From the NCBI GenBank assembly GCA_964019415.1, contig OZ025885.1, positions 3,260,672-3,324,671 on the forward strand: a stretch of 64,000 nucleotides of DNA. Reading direction: 5' to 3'. The stretch is from Ianthella basta. Its lineage: Eukaryota; Porifera; Demospongiae; Verongiida; Ianthellidae. Positions 25,095 through 36,628 of this stretch are shown here, piece after piece. Below the pieces are notes generated by a model. It did no database searches. It was not told the origin of the DNA and saw only the letters and a program-made list of their open reading frames with translations. How positions within the stretch are numbered: position 1 is the stretch's first letter; every line of letters begins with the position of its first letter. Both the position numbers and the translations under genes were made by a program.

Positions 25095-25885
25095 TAGATC
25101 CTGTTGCCATGGTAACATGCATCTAAACGATGTTTCTAAACGTTGTAGACACCCAGCTGTTGTTTCGCATTGTGGTCTATTTCGTCCAGCAGTGTTCTAA
25201 TTCGACGCGCGGCATTCACACCTATGTTCTAATTACCAAATTAGAGCATGTGCAGGGCACACGCGGCGTTCGCGCTATGCTCTAAATACCAATTTAGAGC
25301 ATGGGCATGGCTTAAGCACGTGGTCTATAGCAGAAAAAATGCAGCTGTGATAAGCAACAGTAGCTAACGCCACAACATACGATGCACAGGTCACCCGGCT
25401 CACTTGTTTCGTCGAGAAACAGGGTGCAGCCACAATCCGGCTACGAGCCAGAGCCGAGAAAAGAGCTGGTTAGCTACGAGCTGGGAACAGGCTTTGGACA
25501 CCACTCTGGGAAATGCTGTGGCTGACGTGACTGACAATGAGTAAGCTTACTCTTAGCTGACGCGCCACATCCACTGCCGACCAGTAAGAAGTGTCCGCTG
25601 CGAGATGAACAACCCAACTTGAGACCCGAATCACACGACGTTTTCTCGGCCACTGTCAGGAGTAGCTAACTACTTCTGGAAGACGCATGATGATGCAGGG
25701 ACGAGTAGGTAAACTCATTCGCTGCCAGCTCCTCACCCAATCATTTGGGATCTATAACACGTAAATGCTGACCAATCGGTGTCTCTGAAGATTTAGACCA
25801 CTCGGCACTCGGGCGCTTCGCACCCCAATGCCTCGTGCTCTAAATCTCAGAGACACTTCTTGGTCAGCATTTAACTATTACTTAG
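25095..25885 (+). repeat. Dispersed ~740-bp element, direct copy B
   Basis: Same ends and internal hairpins as the copy at 13441. An extra stretch near 25205-25290 duplicates the TTAGAGCAT hairpin region. The 112-bp near-palindrome is at 25762-25873. Confidence 0.65.
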
Positions 25886-26798
25886 ATAATTGAAGTAATT
25901 ATAGTATGGGTGGTGTTCAGGCTGGCCATAAATGAGTGGGGCTAGCGCTGCTCTCCCTAGCACCCACAATATGCATACAAATGCACATGCAATTTAGTCA
26001 GTCACTTTGCATACACTGGCAGAGTCTGATAGCGGGGGGTGCTGTCACTGGTGGTCTGGCTGCCATGGTCAAGGCTTGAGCCACCATACGTAATGTATGC
26101 CTCTTGAATCTTGCACCTTGCACTCTTAGCCACCACACTCCCCATGATGGTAAACACTGACAGTTCCCTAGTAACACCCAGCCTCTTGGACTCTTTTTAA
26201 CTTCTTGCACATTCATGCGTACACACACCGTTTGGTTCAATAACCAACAGTCAATTGACTCTCATGCAACCCTATCAACATGTCCTATGGCAATAAATGT
26301 CACAACCTGACTATGTCAGTGGACTGAGGTAATTACACACTGCAGGTGACAGTGCCATTGGCACATGCATACATCATTAGATTACTGTGTGCCAATTGTA
26401 CATAGGTAGGCAAAAGAGAATGACATAATGCTAAAGTGCTCCGAGTGTAGCTTGTCCCTGCCTACATATGATTATCATATTCCTACCATTTTAATGCACT
26501 GAGGCAGCAAACAGGAGTCTTCCGTGGGCCACCATATACATTCACATGCTTACATTTGGAAGTAGCTTGTTCAGCTGGGTATCATCATCACAAGAGGTAA
26601 TCCTCAGATTTCACTGAACGAGAATTTAGATTCATCGATAGTTTCGACCACTCACTGCTGCCTTCATCAGTGATATGGCTTTTCAGTATTTAAAGGCGTA
26701 AGGCCATTCCACTGAAGAAGGCAGCTGTGACCTACCAAATGTTTGGTGCAATCAATACCTTTGGTTGGTGAACTTGGTGAATTTCCCTTCGCTATATA
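25886..26798. other. Duplicated spacer upstream of gene 3
   Basis: Corresponds to 14185-14436 plus 15599-16310 of segment A without the 1.16-kb TIR element; the empty insertion site is at about 26069-26080. No gene is supported. Confidence 0.5.
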
Positions 26799-26976
26799 CA
26801 GTGGAACCTCAGAAATAAGACCACCATCTGGGCCAAGCAAAGTGGTCTTACTTTCAAGGTGGTCTTAATTCTGAGAACGTAACGTACATGTGTACATGCT
26901 TTTGGGACTAAACCAAAGCGGTCTTATTTCTAAGGTGTTAATTTTATAGAGGTGTTCGTTTAGTGGGGTTCCACTG
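26799..26976. mobile_element. 178-bp TA-flanked MITE (CAGTGGAACC ends)
   Basis: The ends CAGTGGAACCTC and GGGGTTCCACTG are inverted repeats flanked by TA on both sides. Segment A has the uninterrupted sequence GCTATATATGTGCTTAC at about 16312, so the insertion duplicated a TA. The TA target suggests Tc1/mariner-type mobilisation. Confidence 0.85.
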
Positions 26977-27118
26977 TATGTTCTTACATTGTATGCTTAG
27001 CTGTGTATGTGCCACTCCATCCATTACTAGGTGTAATCAGGCTTGCCTACAATAACCAGGCCATGCATCTGTCTAGTAGCAACATGCAGTTTGCTGTAAC
27101 TACTATATACCATTATCA

Positions 27119-27730
27119 GACGTCACTTTAGGAATGTGCCCGGTTCAAAATGGCATCTCTATCTTAATGTAATAGGGCGCTTCAATGAAGCTAGCCAAAT
27201 GGCAGTACATGGCAAAGAACAATTAAAGGCCATGGGTGGGCTTCTTTTGATGTATTGATGACGGAAGTATACCCAAAGGCAACCTGGAGTGCACATAAAA
27301 GAAAAGTGTCATAGGCTGCTCGTACCCCATTTTGTCTTTTCATATTATTCTTGTTCTCCTTCCCACTGAATATTTGCGCGCTCCTAGGGCACGACACAGG
27401 GCACCTACAAACTTAATTTGTGTATGAGGACTTACGTACCTAGGTCGAGGACTAGGATCTGAGCGCCGCTGGCAATCTGATGAGTACAGCCCTGGAGCAG
27501 GCAGGAAATTTGTCCTCCCCGTGTATTAAAGATACGCCAATACCACCATTTTGTCGCACTGGTATACCGTACGGTATATACGCGGCAGCCGCTTCATCTA
27601 AATGTGGCGTAACTGTGCTCAATTCTCTACACAATCTTCAGCTAATTTATGGAAGGGGTATTAGTCAGCACTGGTATCAATCTGATGTAACCATAGTCCT
27701 TTGGATATGTAAAAACTGTACAAACAAGTG
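27119..27730. other. Unexplained insert upstream of gene 3
   Basis: Segment A runs directly from TATACCATTATCA to the gene 2 start region, whereas here about 1.66 kb intervenes (27119-28780). This first 600 bp has no recognisable gene or repeat. Short frames on both strands near 27452-27773 lack motifs. Confidence 0.45.
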
Positions 27731-27731
27731 T

Positions 27732-27979
27732 AGGAATGGCCAGCAGAAAAGGCATGGAAACAAGCAACAGTAACTCAACAGCATGATGAACCACATTGCC
27801 ATGAAGCTCGCTATGCATTCCTAATTTCCTTGTAGAGCTACATGGTCCCAAATGTCTAGCTGGCTAGTCCCATGTAGCTACAAGGAAATTAGAAATGCAT
27901 AGCAAACTTCACGGCAATGTGGTTCATCATGGTGTTGAGTTACTGATGCTTGTTTAGGCTTATTCTGATGGCCATTCCT
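27732..27979. repeat. Foldback element with ~115-bp arms
   Basis: AGGAATGGCC at the left and GGCCATTCCT at the right begin long inverted arms that include GTAACTCAACA, TGATGAACCACATTGCC and CTAATTTCCTTGTAG blocks. The loop is about 25 bp near 27843-27868. It abuts the inverted 740-bp element. Confidence 0.75.
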
Positions 27980-28723
27980 AAGTAATAGTTAAATGCTGAC
28001 CAAGAGGTGTCTCTGAGATTTAGAGCACGAGGCATGAGGGCACGAAGCGCCCAAGTGCCGAGAGATCTAAATCTTCAGAGACACCAATTGGTCAGCATTT
28101 ACGTGTTATAGATCCCAAATGATTGGGTGAGGAGCCGGCAGCCAATCAGTTTATCTACTCATCCCTGCGGCATCACACGTCTTCCAGAAGTAGTTAGCTA
28201 CTCCTGACAGTGGCAGAGAAAACGTTGTGTGATTCAGGTCTCAAGTTGGGTTGTTCATCTCACAGCAAACACTTCCTACTGGTCGACAGTGGATGTGGCG
28301 CGTCAGCTAAGCATAAGCTTACTCACTGTCAGTCACGTCAGCCACAGTGTTTCCCAGAGTGGTGTCTTTAACCAAAGCCTGTTCCCAGCTTGTAGCTAAC
28401 CAGTTCCTTTCTCGGCTCTGGTTCATAGCCGGATTGTGGCTTTTCCCTGTTTCTCGATGAAACATGTGAGCCAGGCAACCTGTGCATCGTATGTTGTGGC
28501 GTTAGCTACTGTTGCTTATCACAGCTGCATTTTCTCTGCTATAGACCACGAGCCTATAGCCACGCCCATGCTCTAAATTGGAATTTAAAGCATAGGCGCG
28601 AACACCACATGTCGAATTAGAACACGGCTAGACGAAATTGACCATGGCACGAAACAACAGCTGGGGTGTCTACGACGTTGAGAAACATTGTTTAAACGCA
28701 CATTACCATGGCAATGGGATCTA
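27978..28723 (-). repeat. Dispersed ~740-bp element, inverted copy
   Basis: Reverse complement of the copies at 13441, 25095 and 42420 along its whole length, ending GGGATCTA. The opposite orientation shows that it moves or is copied independently of the segmental duplications. It ends about 60 bp before the DED exon of gene 3. Confidence 0.75.
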
Positions 28724-28785
28724 TATCCCTTTTGATTCTAAAGGATTTTTATACAACATAGTATACATTGTACTCTCTATGCAGA

Positions 28786-31711
28786 ATGCTTAGCAAAGCC
28801 AGTAAATATGCACATTGTGGGGCCACTGCCAGCCCACGACAACAAAGACGCACTCCAGTCTGCACCCAACCAAGCCCTTTTCGCTGTCTCCTCTTTAAGG
28901 TTAGCATGCAGCTCGACACGGAGGATTTGAAACATTTTAAGGCACTAGTGGTAGATTATGGGCAGGAGGATGACAAGGGCATCCTGTCAGTGGAGCAGCT
29001 GAAGGAGATAACTACCATGTTTGAATTGTTGGTTGCACTAGCACAGGTAGACTACTTTCAACCTGATGACCTGTCCAACCTGGTAGCATTCCTGGAAATG
29101 AGAGGCCTCCATTACCTTGTGAAAAGGGAAATTGAAGAATTTCAAAAGAAAAGAGAAAGTAAGCAAATACCTGAAGTGCAATGACAGAAAATAGGATTAA
29201 CTTTGCTTGACTGTATTTGCATTCTATGCAATTAATTTATAGTAAGCCATCTGTTGCCATACTAGCCAATCTATCTCACAGATTTCTAGTATTATCACTG
29301 TCTTACATTGCCACTGGTAATGTAAAATAGCAATAATAGCAAAAGAATTGAATATTGGTAACTCGCAGAGAAGCCTGGCTTCAGTGAGCTTCTCTTCTAC
29401 GACACCCGATGCCTACGCTTCCTACCTGTCCCCCAATGCCCTCAACAGCCATGTTACTGCTACAGTTAGTCTTACACTGGCTAAAAATAAAATAATAGCT
29501 GGTGTGATGGCCATGTTACTTTAAATTCGACTGTGGCAACAGCCAATTAAGTCTGGTAAAAACCGGGTGTCAGTGGGAATGATAATTAGAAAATGGCCGT
29601 TGTCTGTGAAGGAAAAAACGGAAATGAAAGGGTAACTCTCTGCGAACTGCAAGACGGGCGGTGTTAACCCCACTAAAACCTGACCCCCTATGCCCCTAGC
29701 AACCAGAGCGAGTTAGACGCTGATGGAGCAGGAAACACGTGCACACATAGCGGACACACAGACACAGTCAGCTTTATATGTATATTAGATTGCCAGTATT
29801 TACATGGAGGCAGTGCTCAGCACATCCTCCCTCAATTACTTAGATTTAATTTGTTCACAATGACATTCATTTCCATGCGTAGGTGCACCATCAAGCACTG
29901 TAATGGCTAGCATGCACTTAGTGTAGTAATTACTGTACATTTCCTTGTATCCTTATTGACTTATCAGGTATTTTGTGTTGCATGCTCTATGTAAGTTGCT
30001 ATTATTGTATATTTACCAGTTTTTAAGTTCTAAACTTTCTAGTACCCAATAAAATCTACTTGTCAGCCATGTGCATTCCTACCCCTTGACTGTGAGCAGT
30101 AATATACCACTATTGCCATACAGAATTTCCTACACTGTTGTGGTTCCTTCCTTATTCCCTGACTTTAGATTCATCTCCACCAGCCATTCACAGAAGCATT
30201 CACACAAAATTTGATGAAGACTCTCACCACAAATGCATGGAACTAAGTGGTCCCTCTGACCACTTAAAACATGTTAATCTTGAATCTCCATCTTCCACTT
30301 CAAGCCCCAACCTCATCAGTGATGAGCAGCCAGGTTATGACCATCAGAAACATGATCCTTATCAGCATGCTGAAGCAAAACCAGAGCAACCAACAGATGA
30401 TGAATGCCAGATGGGCATTGTACCACTAAGTGTTGCCAGACAGCAACAGAAAATCATTCCTTACTCTGTGGCTGTCGTTCAAGTTAACATACCAGTTGAG
30501 CTGCAGAAGGCAATGAAGTACATAGTAATTGGCCACTATGTAGATGTTTTCCGAAGCATTTACAACCATTTTGAGAGTGTTATTGAGCGTTACACCAGGA
30601 AATTTAGAGGCCCATTCACAGGGTTCAATGTTGAAGATGGTGTTGTCCTGAATTTTGGATTAGGAACACAGCAACATCTTCCTATTCAGGCACTCAATCA
30701 TCCTGCCTTTGTGTGCAGCGAGGACTATGAGAGCATTCTTCAGCTAATTATGGAAGCAATACTCATGGCACCTAATTCCAAAGAAAACCTTGACAAGATG
30801 CTTCATTATCCAAATCTTTATATCCCTGAGTCACTAAAGCTGCTATATAGATCACGTCTTCCCTCAGTAGCAACTGATGAAGAACTACAGGAGGAGCTAG
30901 TCAGCCAAAGCCAACACCTTGCTGATTGGCTGAGAGATGAACAACAGCAAGCCAACTTTGCTGCCAGCAAGACCACATTGTACCTGGCCCAAGTCTATGA
31001 TGCCACTGCCTACATCAACAGATACCGACAGAGTGCAGAATTCAGAGAGCAGGATATATTAATGCAGAAAGCAGATTTTCACGAGCGTGCAATGCAAGAA
31101 CGACAGAACTATGAACCACGCACAGACCTGGAGAAGGCAGTTCTAAAGTTGGAGTCCACTTGTTCTGCACAGAGTCGAGGATACGCTTATGCTGAAATGG
31201 CCACAAATGGCCCAGAGCAGGAGGGAACATGCCAAGTAGCTAGATCAGTACATGAGGAAGCAATAAATGACCATGCTGCACCACTTTTGGAACTCACATG
31301 CACAAAGGAATGTCAGAAGGGGCAGCCCTTGTGGCCAATCTGAGATTGGATCAGATGTTGAGGATTATCCGACCAGCCCAGCTGGACTACCAACTCCACT
31401 CCAGGGAATGGAGTGAAGCAGAGAAACAGAGAAAACTAAAGTATCATTTGGCACTCATTGAAAATGAGTTTGATCGGATCCATGAATTGCTCTCTTCCCG
31501 ATCTACGGTGCTCCTTGTCCTACAAGATCTACTTGAGAAGATGGAGGAGAGTATGGTGCCACTGAAGGAGAACGTTGCTAGAGGCTGTACATGTGTAAAG
31601 GGCTTTGCTCTTAATGATCCTACCATGAACAAAGAGCGTGATGTCCTGATGTCGCTGTTGTGGAGTCCAGACTCCAGGTGGACTAAATCATTGACTCACA
31701 CTCCCATCTAA
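28786..31711 (+). pseudogene. Death-fold gene 3: DED-like plus C-terminal domain, frameshifted
   Basis: DED-like exon 28786-29158 and C-terminal exon from 30169 match gene 2 closely and use the same phase-1 junction. Within the last exon there is a 6-base insertion near 31047, a 12-base in-frame loss near 31219 and a 4-base loss near 31293 that shifts the frame; translation then stops at 31343. The original frame resumes as a separate open stretch 31298-31711. Its natural stop is displaced by a retro-insertion at 31631-31845, giving a different C-terminus in place of the conserved tail. A truncated product with an intact DED could still be made. A single assembly error could explain the 4-base loss but not the other changes. 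Confidence 0.8.
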
Positions 31712-31845
31712 CCATCACAACACATTCACTCCTCGCCCCTCCCCCATGTACAGACTGAGTGTTACTATTACTGTGTGTATGTTGCCCAGAATATTGTAAC
31801 TTGTAGTATATTAAATATTAATGGTTCTCAAAAGAAACAAAAAAA
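31631..31845 (+). mobile_element. 5'-truncated retro-insertion at the stop codon of gene 3
   Basis: A 215-bp insert begins after CATGAAC and ends in an A-rich tail (AAAAGAAACAAAAAA), followed by a second CATGAAA. Genes 2 and 6 have the uninterrupted site. The end sequence (TTGTAACTTGTAGTATATTAAA and A tail) resembles a LINE 3' end. The 7-bp flanking repeat supports target-primed insertion. Confidence 0.75.
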
Positions 31846-32584
31846 CATGAAAGAATGAAATAACATACTTAAATACTAGCTACTTTTGCCAACACACACT
31901 GTACACTGCTATCAATAATCTCACAACTATGTACCCAGCTGCATAAAATATTGCACTCCATGTATATGATAGCTAACTAGTTACGTAGATGTGCTGTAGA
32001 TATTTTAATAACTGACTTCCTTGCTTGCTGATCCAAGCACCTCAGTGAAATCATGATCGCCGACGAAGCATAACTGTAAATCTGCAAATCAGCTTTATAG
32101 CCAGCTACATACATACTGATATATATACGTATTATGCAGCAACTTGCGTGTGCAGTGAATTTGAAGGTCTCATGATTGATCAAGATGGCCGAAAACACTG
32201 CACTTTTGCCTGAGTCACCAGCTGCGGCGGTGCCCCTGACCAGAACCCAGAAGGTCAGTTCAGACACGTGTGCACGTCATACCGGTCTGAACTTCATGTT
32301 TCTCTGCTTGGTGCCTGACACTTGAGTGTTTGAGACGCCTATAGCTACAAATAATGAACATGATGCACATTAAGCATTGAATTGAATTGAATTGAATTGA
32401 AAATAGATGACTATGATGCATAATATTCTGAAATTATGCTGTACGTGTATAGGATTAATATAGCTAGTGCCTACACCAACTTCAGTACTCACAAATGCAA
32501 TCACGCACAGACTAGGCTCCAGTGGAAAGCAGCTGAAGCAATGGAAATTTGTAGTTCATTTACAGTATGAACACTCTCACTGTG
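31846..32584. other. 3' flank of gene 3
   Basis: Matches the 3' flanks of genes 2 and 6, including the small frame at 32185 and a (GAATT)n run at about 32377-32399. Nothing else is recognised. Confidence 0.5.
32185..32325 (+). CDS. Small conserved ORF (46 aa), copy 2
   Basis: Same frame as 19731-19865 with Asn at residue 4, one extra Ala from a 3-base insertion, and two extra C-terminal residues. The possible AAG/GTCAGT donor is retained. Coding status is uncertain. Confidence 0.33.
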   Translation: MAENTALLPESPAAAVPLTRTQKVSSDTCARHTGLNFMFLCLVPDT

Positions 32585-33170
32585 TTGTAAGTATATCAAT
32601 CAATCAATCATTATTTAAGTGCACCATGGCCATTGGCACTAGGGCACAGATTGGCCCCATGCAGCACTTACACATAACAAGCAAACTGAATACTCATGAA
32701 CCTGCAGTGGTGTTACCCAAACCTTGCATGCCACATACATACAATGATAGAAAACAGTTCATATAGTTGTGGCATGCATGCAGCAGACAGCAGGGATGCA
32801 GTGAGATCCTGGGTACTGCCCTTGTCACTGTGTCGCCTCATCCAGGCCTCCAATAGTCATCGTTGGGATTTCCAAGCTTCACATCTCATCAACCAATGTT
32901 CTACATCTTCCACTTCACCACTGTCACATTCCTTACACACTCTCTCCTGTTTGGTCACCCCCCTCCATCTTCCCATCTCAATTTGAAAACCTGCTGTGCC
33001 TCCCCTCAGTTTCCTCATCATCCTCCTATCTACCCTTCTCACCACTCTTGCACACTCCAACCACTCTCCCAACTCTACAATCCTCTTTAGTATCTCCAAC
33101 TTCGGCTTGGTATGGGGTGCAAGTTGGTGCAAGTATAGGGCATGGTATGGAGTGGCCTCGAACATGGGGC
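32585..33170 (-). mobile_element. LINE 3'-end fragment in segment C
   Basis: The minus strand encodes the C-terminus of a non-LTR retrotransposon ORF2: a basic RRVDRRMMRKLRGG stretch, FQIEMGRWRG, then the CKEC...HWLMRC zinc-like motif (about 32885-32945). Its 3' tail is a (TTGA)n run at about 32598-32611. It separates sequences that are close together in segments A and B. Confidence 0.75.
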
Positions 33171-33534
33171 TTACAGTATGCTGTGAATTAGTATTCTTAC
33201 TTCTCCCTGCTGTCTCTTGTCCATTGCTAACTGAAAACTGAACAACCACAACCATCCAGTGAAAGGAGAAATTCATCATTAAACTACGTATATAGCTCTC
33301 ACTCTCACATACTCTGCATGCAAGGACTGCATGCATGAAGGGAGCACATAACATGTGAAGTGCAATCCATAGAAGGAGTGATATTGCGCTTTCATTCATC
33401 ACCAGCACTACATAACAAGTTGACCATGAACACAGATGTGAGCACACACTACAAAATCACACTGGCATAATGCACAGGCAGGTGCAGCTGTATTTCTAAT
33501 TAATACACATTCTGATGACATGATCATCTGCAGC

Positions 33535-34084
33535 TTACTGACACTGGACTGAGAAATTAAAGTATGTGTTTGGAAAGGGCTCATTGTTTAGCGTGTAGTG
33601 CCACCACTCATTGGGGTAGTTTGTGAAGGAGTGCTTCTCCAACACTGTCTTGAGCATCATGCGGTGCTGCATCTGCTCCTTGGTCACTTTGCTGCTGTTA
33701 GTGTGAGCTATGGGGCTGAAGCAGTCAAATCCTGTTCCCATATCAACACTGTTGTCGCGAAACCTATCAGGTAAGGGATTGAAGCATGGCAGCAGCTTCT
33801 GACCAGGCCAGTACTTCTCCTCTGGAGGGGGAGGGTAGGGCACTATGGTGAGATCGGAGGTGGAACCGCGAGAGTGGCCCGACTTCTTGGCAATGTAGCC
33901 TTCGGTTGTTGTGAAGGCTGTCATAGCGGATCTCCCTCAGTATTGTAGGAGCCACATCGGCAATGGACACGAATCCCTGAGGGATGGCGGTACAGGTCGT
34001 GCTCACGTGCACCTGGTATACCTGCTGGCACAGGACCAGAGTAACAGCCAACAAGAGACCAAAGCTCATCCACGAAGTAGCCAT
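33535..34084 (-). pseudogene. VanX-like dipeptidase, copy 4 (internal deletion)
   Basis: Signal peptide and the first 56 or so residues are intact from the start at 34082-34084, and the last 122 or so residues, including SGHSRGSTSD and EWWH, are intact at the other end. About 245 bp between them, including the DCYRP block, are deleted at about 33906, and the two halves are in different frames. The deletion breakpoint lies next to TTCGG/TTGTTG. Non-functional as a dipeptidase. Confidence 0.9.
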
Positions 34085-34536
34085 ACTATTAGCCCAGCCG
34101 GATTTGACCAGTAGAGGGTGGAGGCAATTGGTAGGAGTTGCCCTTGTGAAGCACGTGTTGCATGGCGGGCGACATGTTGATGACCTAGTTCGTTGGGTCA
34201 CGAACGCCGCAAAATGCTGAGCTACAGCAGTATAAACCGGTCAGACGCCGTCAATCCACGCGTAACTTCAAGTGGGAAGGGAAATTTTCGGCGAAGAACC
34301 TCCAAGGCTGAAGAGGGCCAAGTAAGTACCGCCGGTACATGTCGAGTGTAGTTACTTTGCTAGCTAAATGGCAGGCTGTGTTACAAGCATGAGTGGAGTA
34401 TTATACTGTGGTTGGGTTCAGCTCCTGTTTCGATTGTAACGTTTTGTAGAAGGAACAGCCGAGGCAGATCGGGTCAATCATGTTTTCGAAGAATCTAGCT
34501 AATGTGAGGCGAATGAAGTAGAATTCGTCCAGCACG
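34085..34536. promoter_or_regulatory. Divergent upstream region, segment C
   Basis: Homologue of 10200-10718 with CACGTG at 34152-34157 and the candidate donor AAGTAAGT near 34319-34326. Both genes that it would serve are damaged. Confidence 0.4.
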
Positions 34537-35008
34537 ATGGCCTATGTCCGTTTGCCTCAGTCAGTACTCTCACCAGACGTCTTCTTTTCACCACTTTATT
34601 CATATTTTGGTGGTGCCTACCTGCCTAATGTGGTGTTAGTATCCCTTCTGGTGTATAAACAACAGATGTCTGATGCATTTCCTCCTGTGTCCAGCCTTGG
34701 CATTGTACTACGTACATTTGGTAGCTGGCCCACTCCGGCAACTGGTGCCCATGGTACTCCTGATGTAGCTACTGTAACTCACTTTCATGGTCAATTCTTA
34801 CAGTCAATCACAACTATTCATCTTTCACCTGTGGTGGTCCTCACTTGCATCCTGTCCCGATGGTGTTCTCCATGTATGGACTAGTGCATTTACTGATGCA
34901 GACACAAATAAAAACCATGTAATGCAACACACACTGTGGGGTGGGGGTGGTGTATGGGGTGGCATCACTTTAGGAATAATTGGTGTGCGCTTACAAGGTT
35001 GTGACTGA
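34537..35008 (+). pseudogene. Unknown small gene, copy C (frameshifted)
   Basis: Matches copy A up to GQFLQS, where a 4-base insertion near 34802 shifts the frame. The remaining part, including FHLWWSSL and the glycine-rich tail ending LQGCD, is open in the other frame from 34787. A product of 115 aa would result. Confidence 0.55.
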
Positions 35009-35509
35009 GTACACACATCTTCACTGATGATGTGTAGGGAATGCTGTCTGTAGGACTTAATTAGAAGGACAGCTACTGTCAGTTGTTATCATGGATTCCT
35101 ATGACTTAGTGTACGTTATGTTCATTTTCAGTGAACTCATTCAAACTCTGAATGTGATTATACTTTGCACTATTCTGTTTCAGTGAAACGTTACTATGCC
35201 ATTTTAAATCTTCATTCAGTCAGTTTGTGAACTGTACATATGTTGCACAATACCAAGAGTAATAACATACCAGACTACTGTATTGGCCGAATGGTGTCTA
35301 AAGCTACCTAGTGCTGTTACAGTGTGTGGACTTAGCAACCTTGCCTATCTTGCTATGTATGTGTATACCTGTGTCATACTACATCTTTACACAACATACT
35401 GTGCTGAGCATCGCATTTACTGACAGTAAAAACTATCTTTTGGAATAGAAATGCTGCATATTTGAGAATAGTTTTGGGAGGTGTACTGGTAAAGTCAAGC
35501 CCTGAGCAC

Positions 35510-35990
35510 GGTCCTTGATGGATGATGTTGCCATTGCTCCACAACTGGTGCCAGTTTGTCTCTGTTGACAGCTAGGGGCAGTGTTGTGGTCAAGGAGCAC
35601 AATCGTATGGTCAATGTAAACAAGGTTGTGAACTTTGAGCTGAGTCTGGATGAGAACAACAAATTTTGTATACCTTACCCTATACCCACCATTGGGTGGA
35701 GCCATTTGTGGGCTGTGTCATGGTAGACAGAACATTGTCTGTGGTCTCAGTGCAAGGGTCACAGTCATTGATGGATGATGTTGCCATTGCTCCACAACTG
35801 GTGCGGTTTGTCTCTGTTGACAGCTAGGGGCAGTGTTATGGTCAAGGAGCACAATTGTATGGTCAATGTAAACAAGGTTATGAACTTTGAGCTGAGTCTG
35901 GATGAGAACAACAAATTTTGTATACCTTACCCTATACCCACCATTGGGTGGAGCCATTTGTGGCTGTGTCATGGTAGACAGAACATTGTC
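35510..35990. repeat. ~254-bp imperfect tandem duplication, segment C
   Basis: TTGATGGATGATGTTGCCATTGC begins units at about 35514 and 35768. The units also share TTTTGTATACCTTACCC and TGGTAGACAGAACATTGTC. Equivalent to 23215-23690. Confidence 0.75.
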
Positions 35991-36055
35991 TGTGGTCTCA
36001 GTGCAAGGGTCACTTCATGCTCTGCTTTTAGCCTATTCAGTGCATTAAATGGTGG

Positions 36056-36329
36056 TGTAGAACGCTGTACAACTCGTTGGGGCTGGAGAACGGACGGGCA
36101 TGCAACGAACACTTCGCGGGCACAAGTCAACAATCAATGAAGCAACAAGGTGAACCAAACCTGTGAGCACTACAGGGTCTCTGATCGTGACTGACCAAGG
36201 TGCAACAACAACCGGATGATCACAGAGTTCTAATCAGGTGTGGATACAAAACTTTTTAAATTACAGATACACATGTACACAACACAATCGTCCACACACA
36301 GTTAACACAAGGGTCCACACAGTGTCACA
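36056..36329 (-). repeat. 3' LTR of the Ty3-type element
   Basis: 274 bp, with ends TGTAG...CACA on the plus strand. It is nearly identical to 41015-41288. On the minus strand it is preceded by a short purine run (GGGAG), a weak polypurine tract. Confidence 0.93.
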
Positions 36330-36628
36330 CAGCTCCCGTCATGGGAAGAATCCGTCCCGGATTCAGTACAATATAAAACCACCATACCGATCTGGTTGAC
36401 AGTGTGTTCTGATAGGGTAACAGCTTGGACATCGAGTGGCCATGTCTGGAACACCACGTTGACCAATTGGAGGACGTGCCCTGGCAGGGCAAGACTTGGA
36501 GCTCGGTAGGAGGCTGTGTCATCAGCCTCAACAGTTTGAAGCTGCTTGCCAAACACTGGAGGCTCTGTGGTTATCTTGGTAGGGGAAGTAGTGAGGGCAG
36601 GAGGTGACAATTTCTCCTTATCAGTGAA

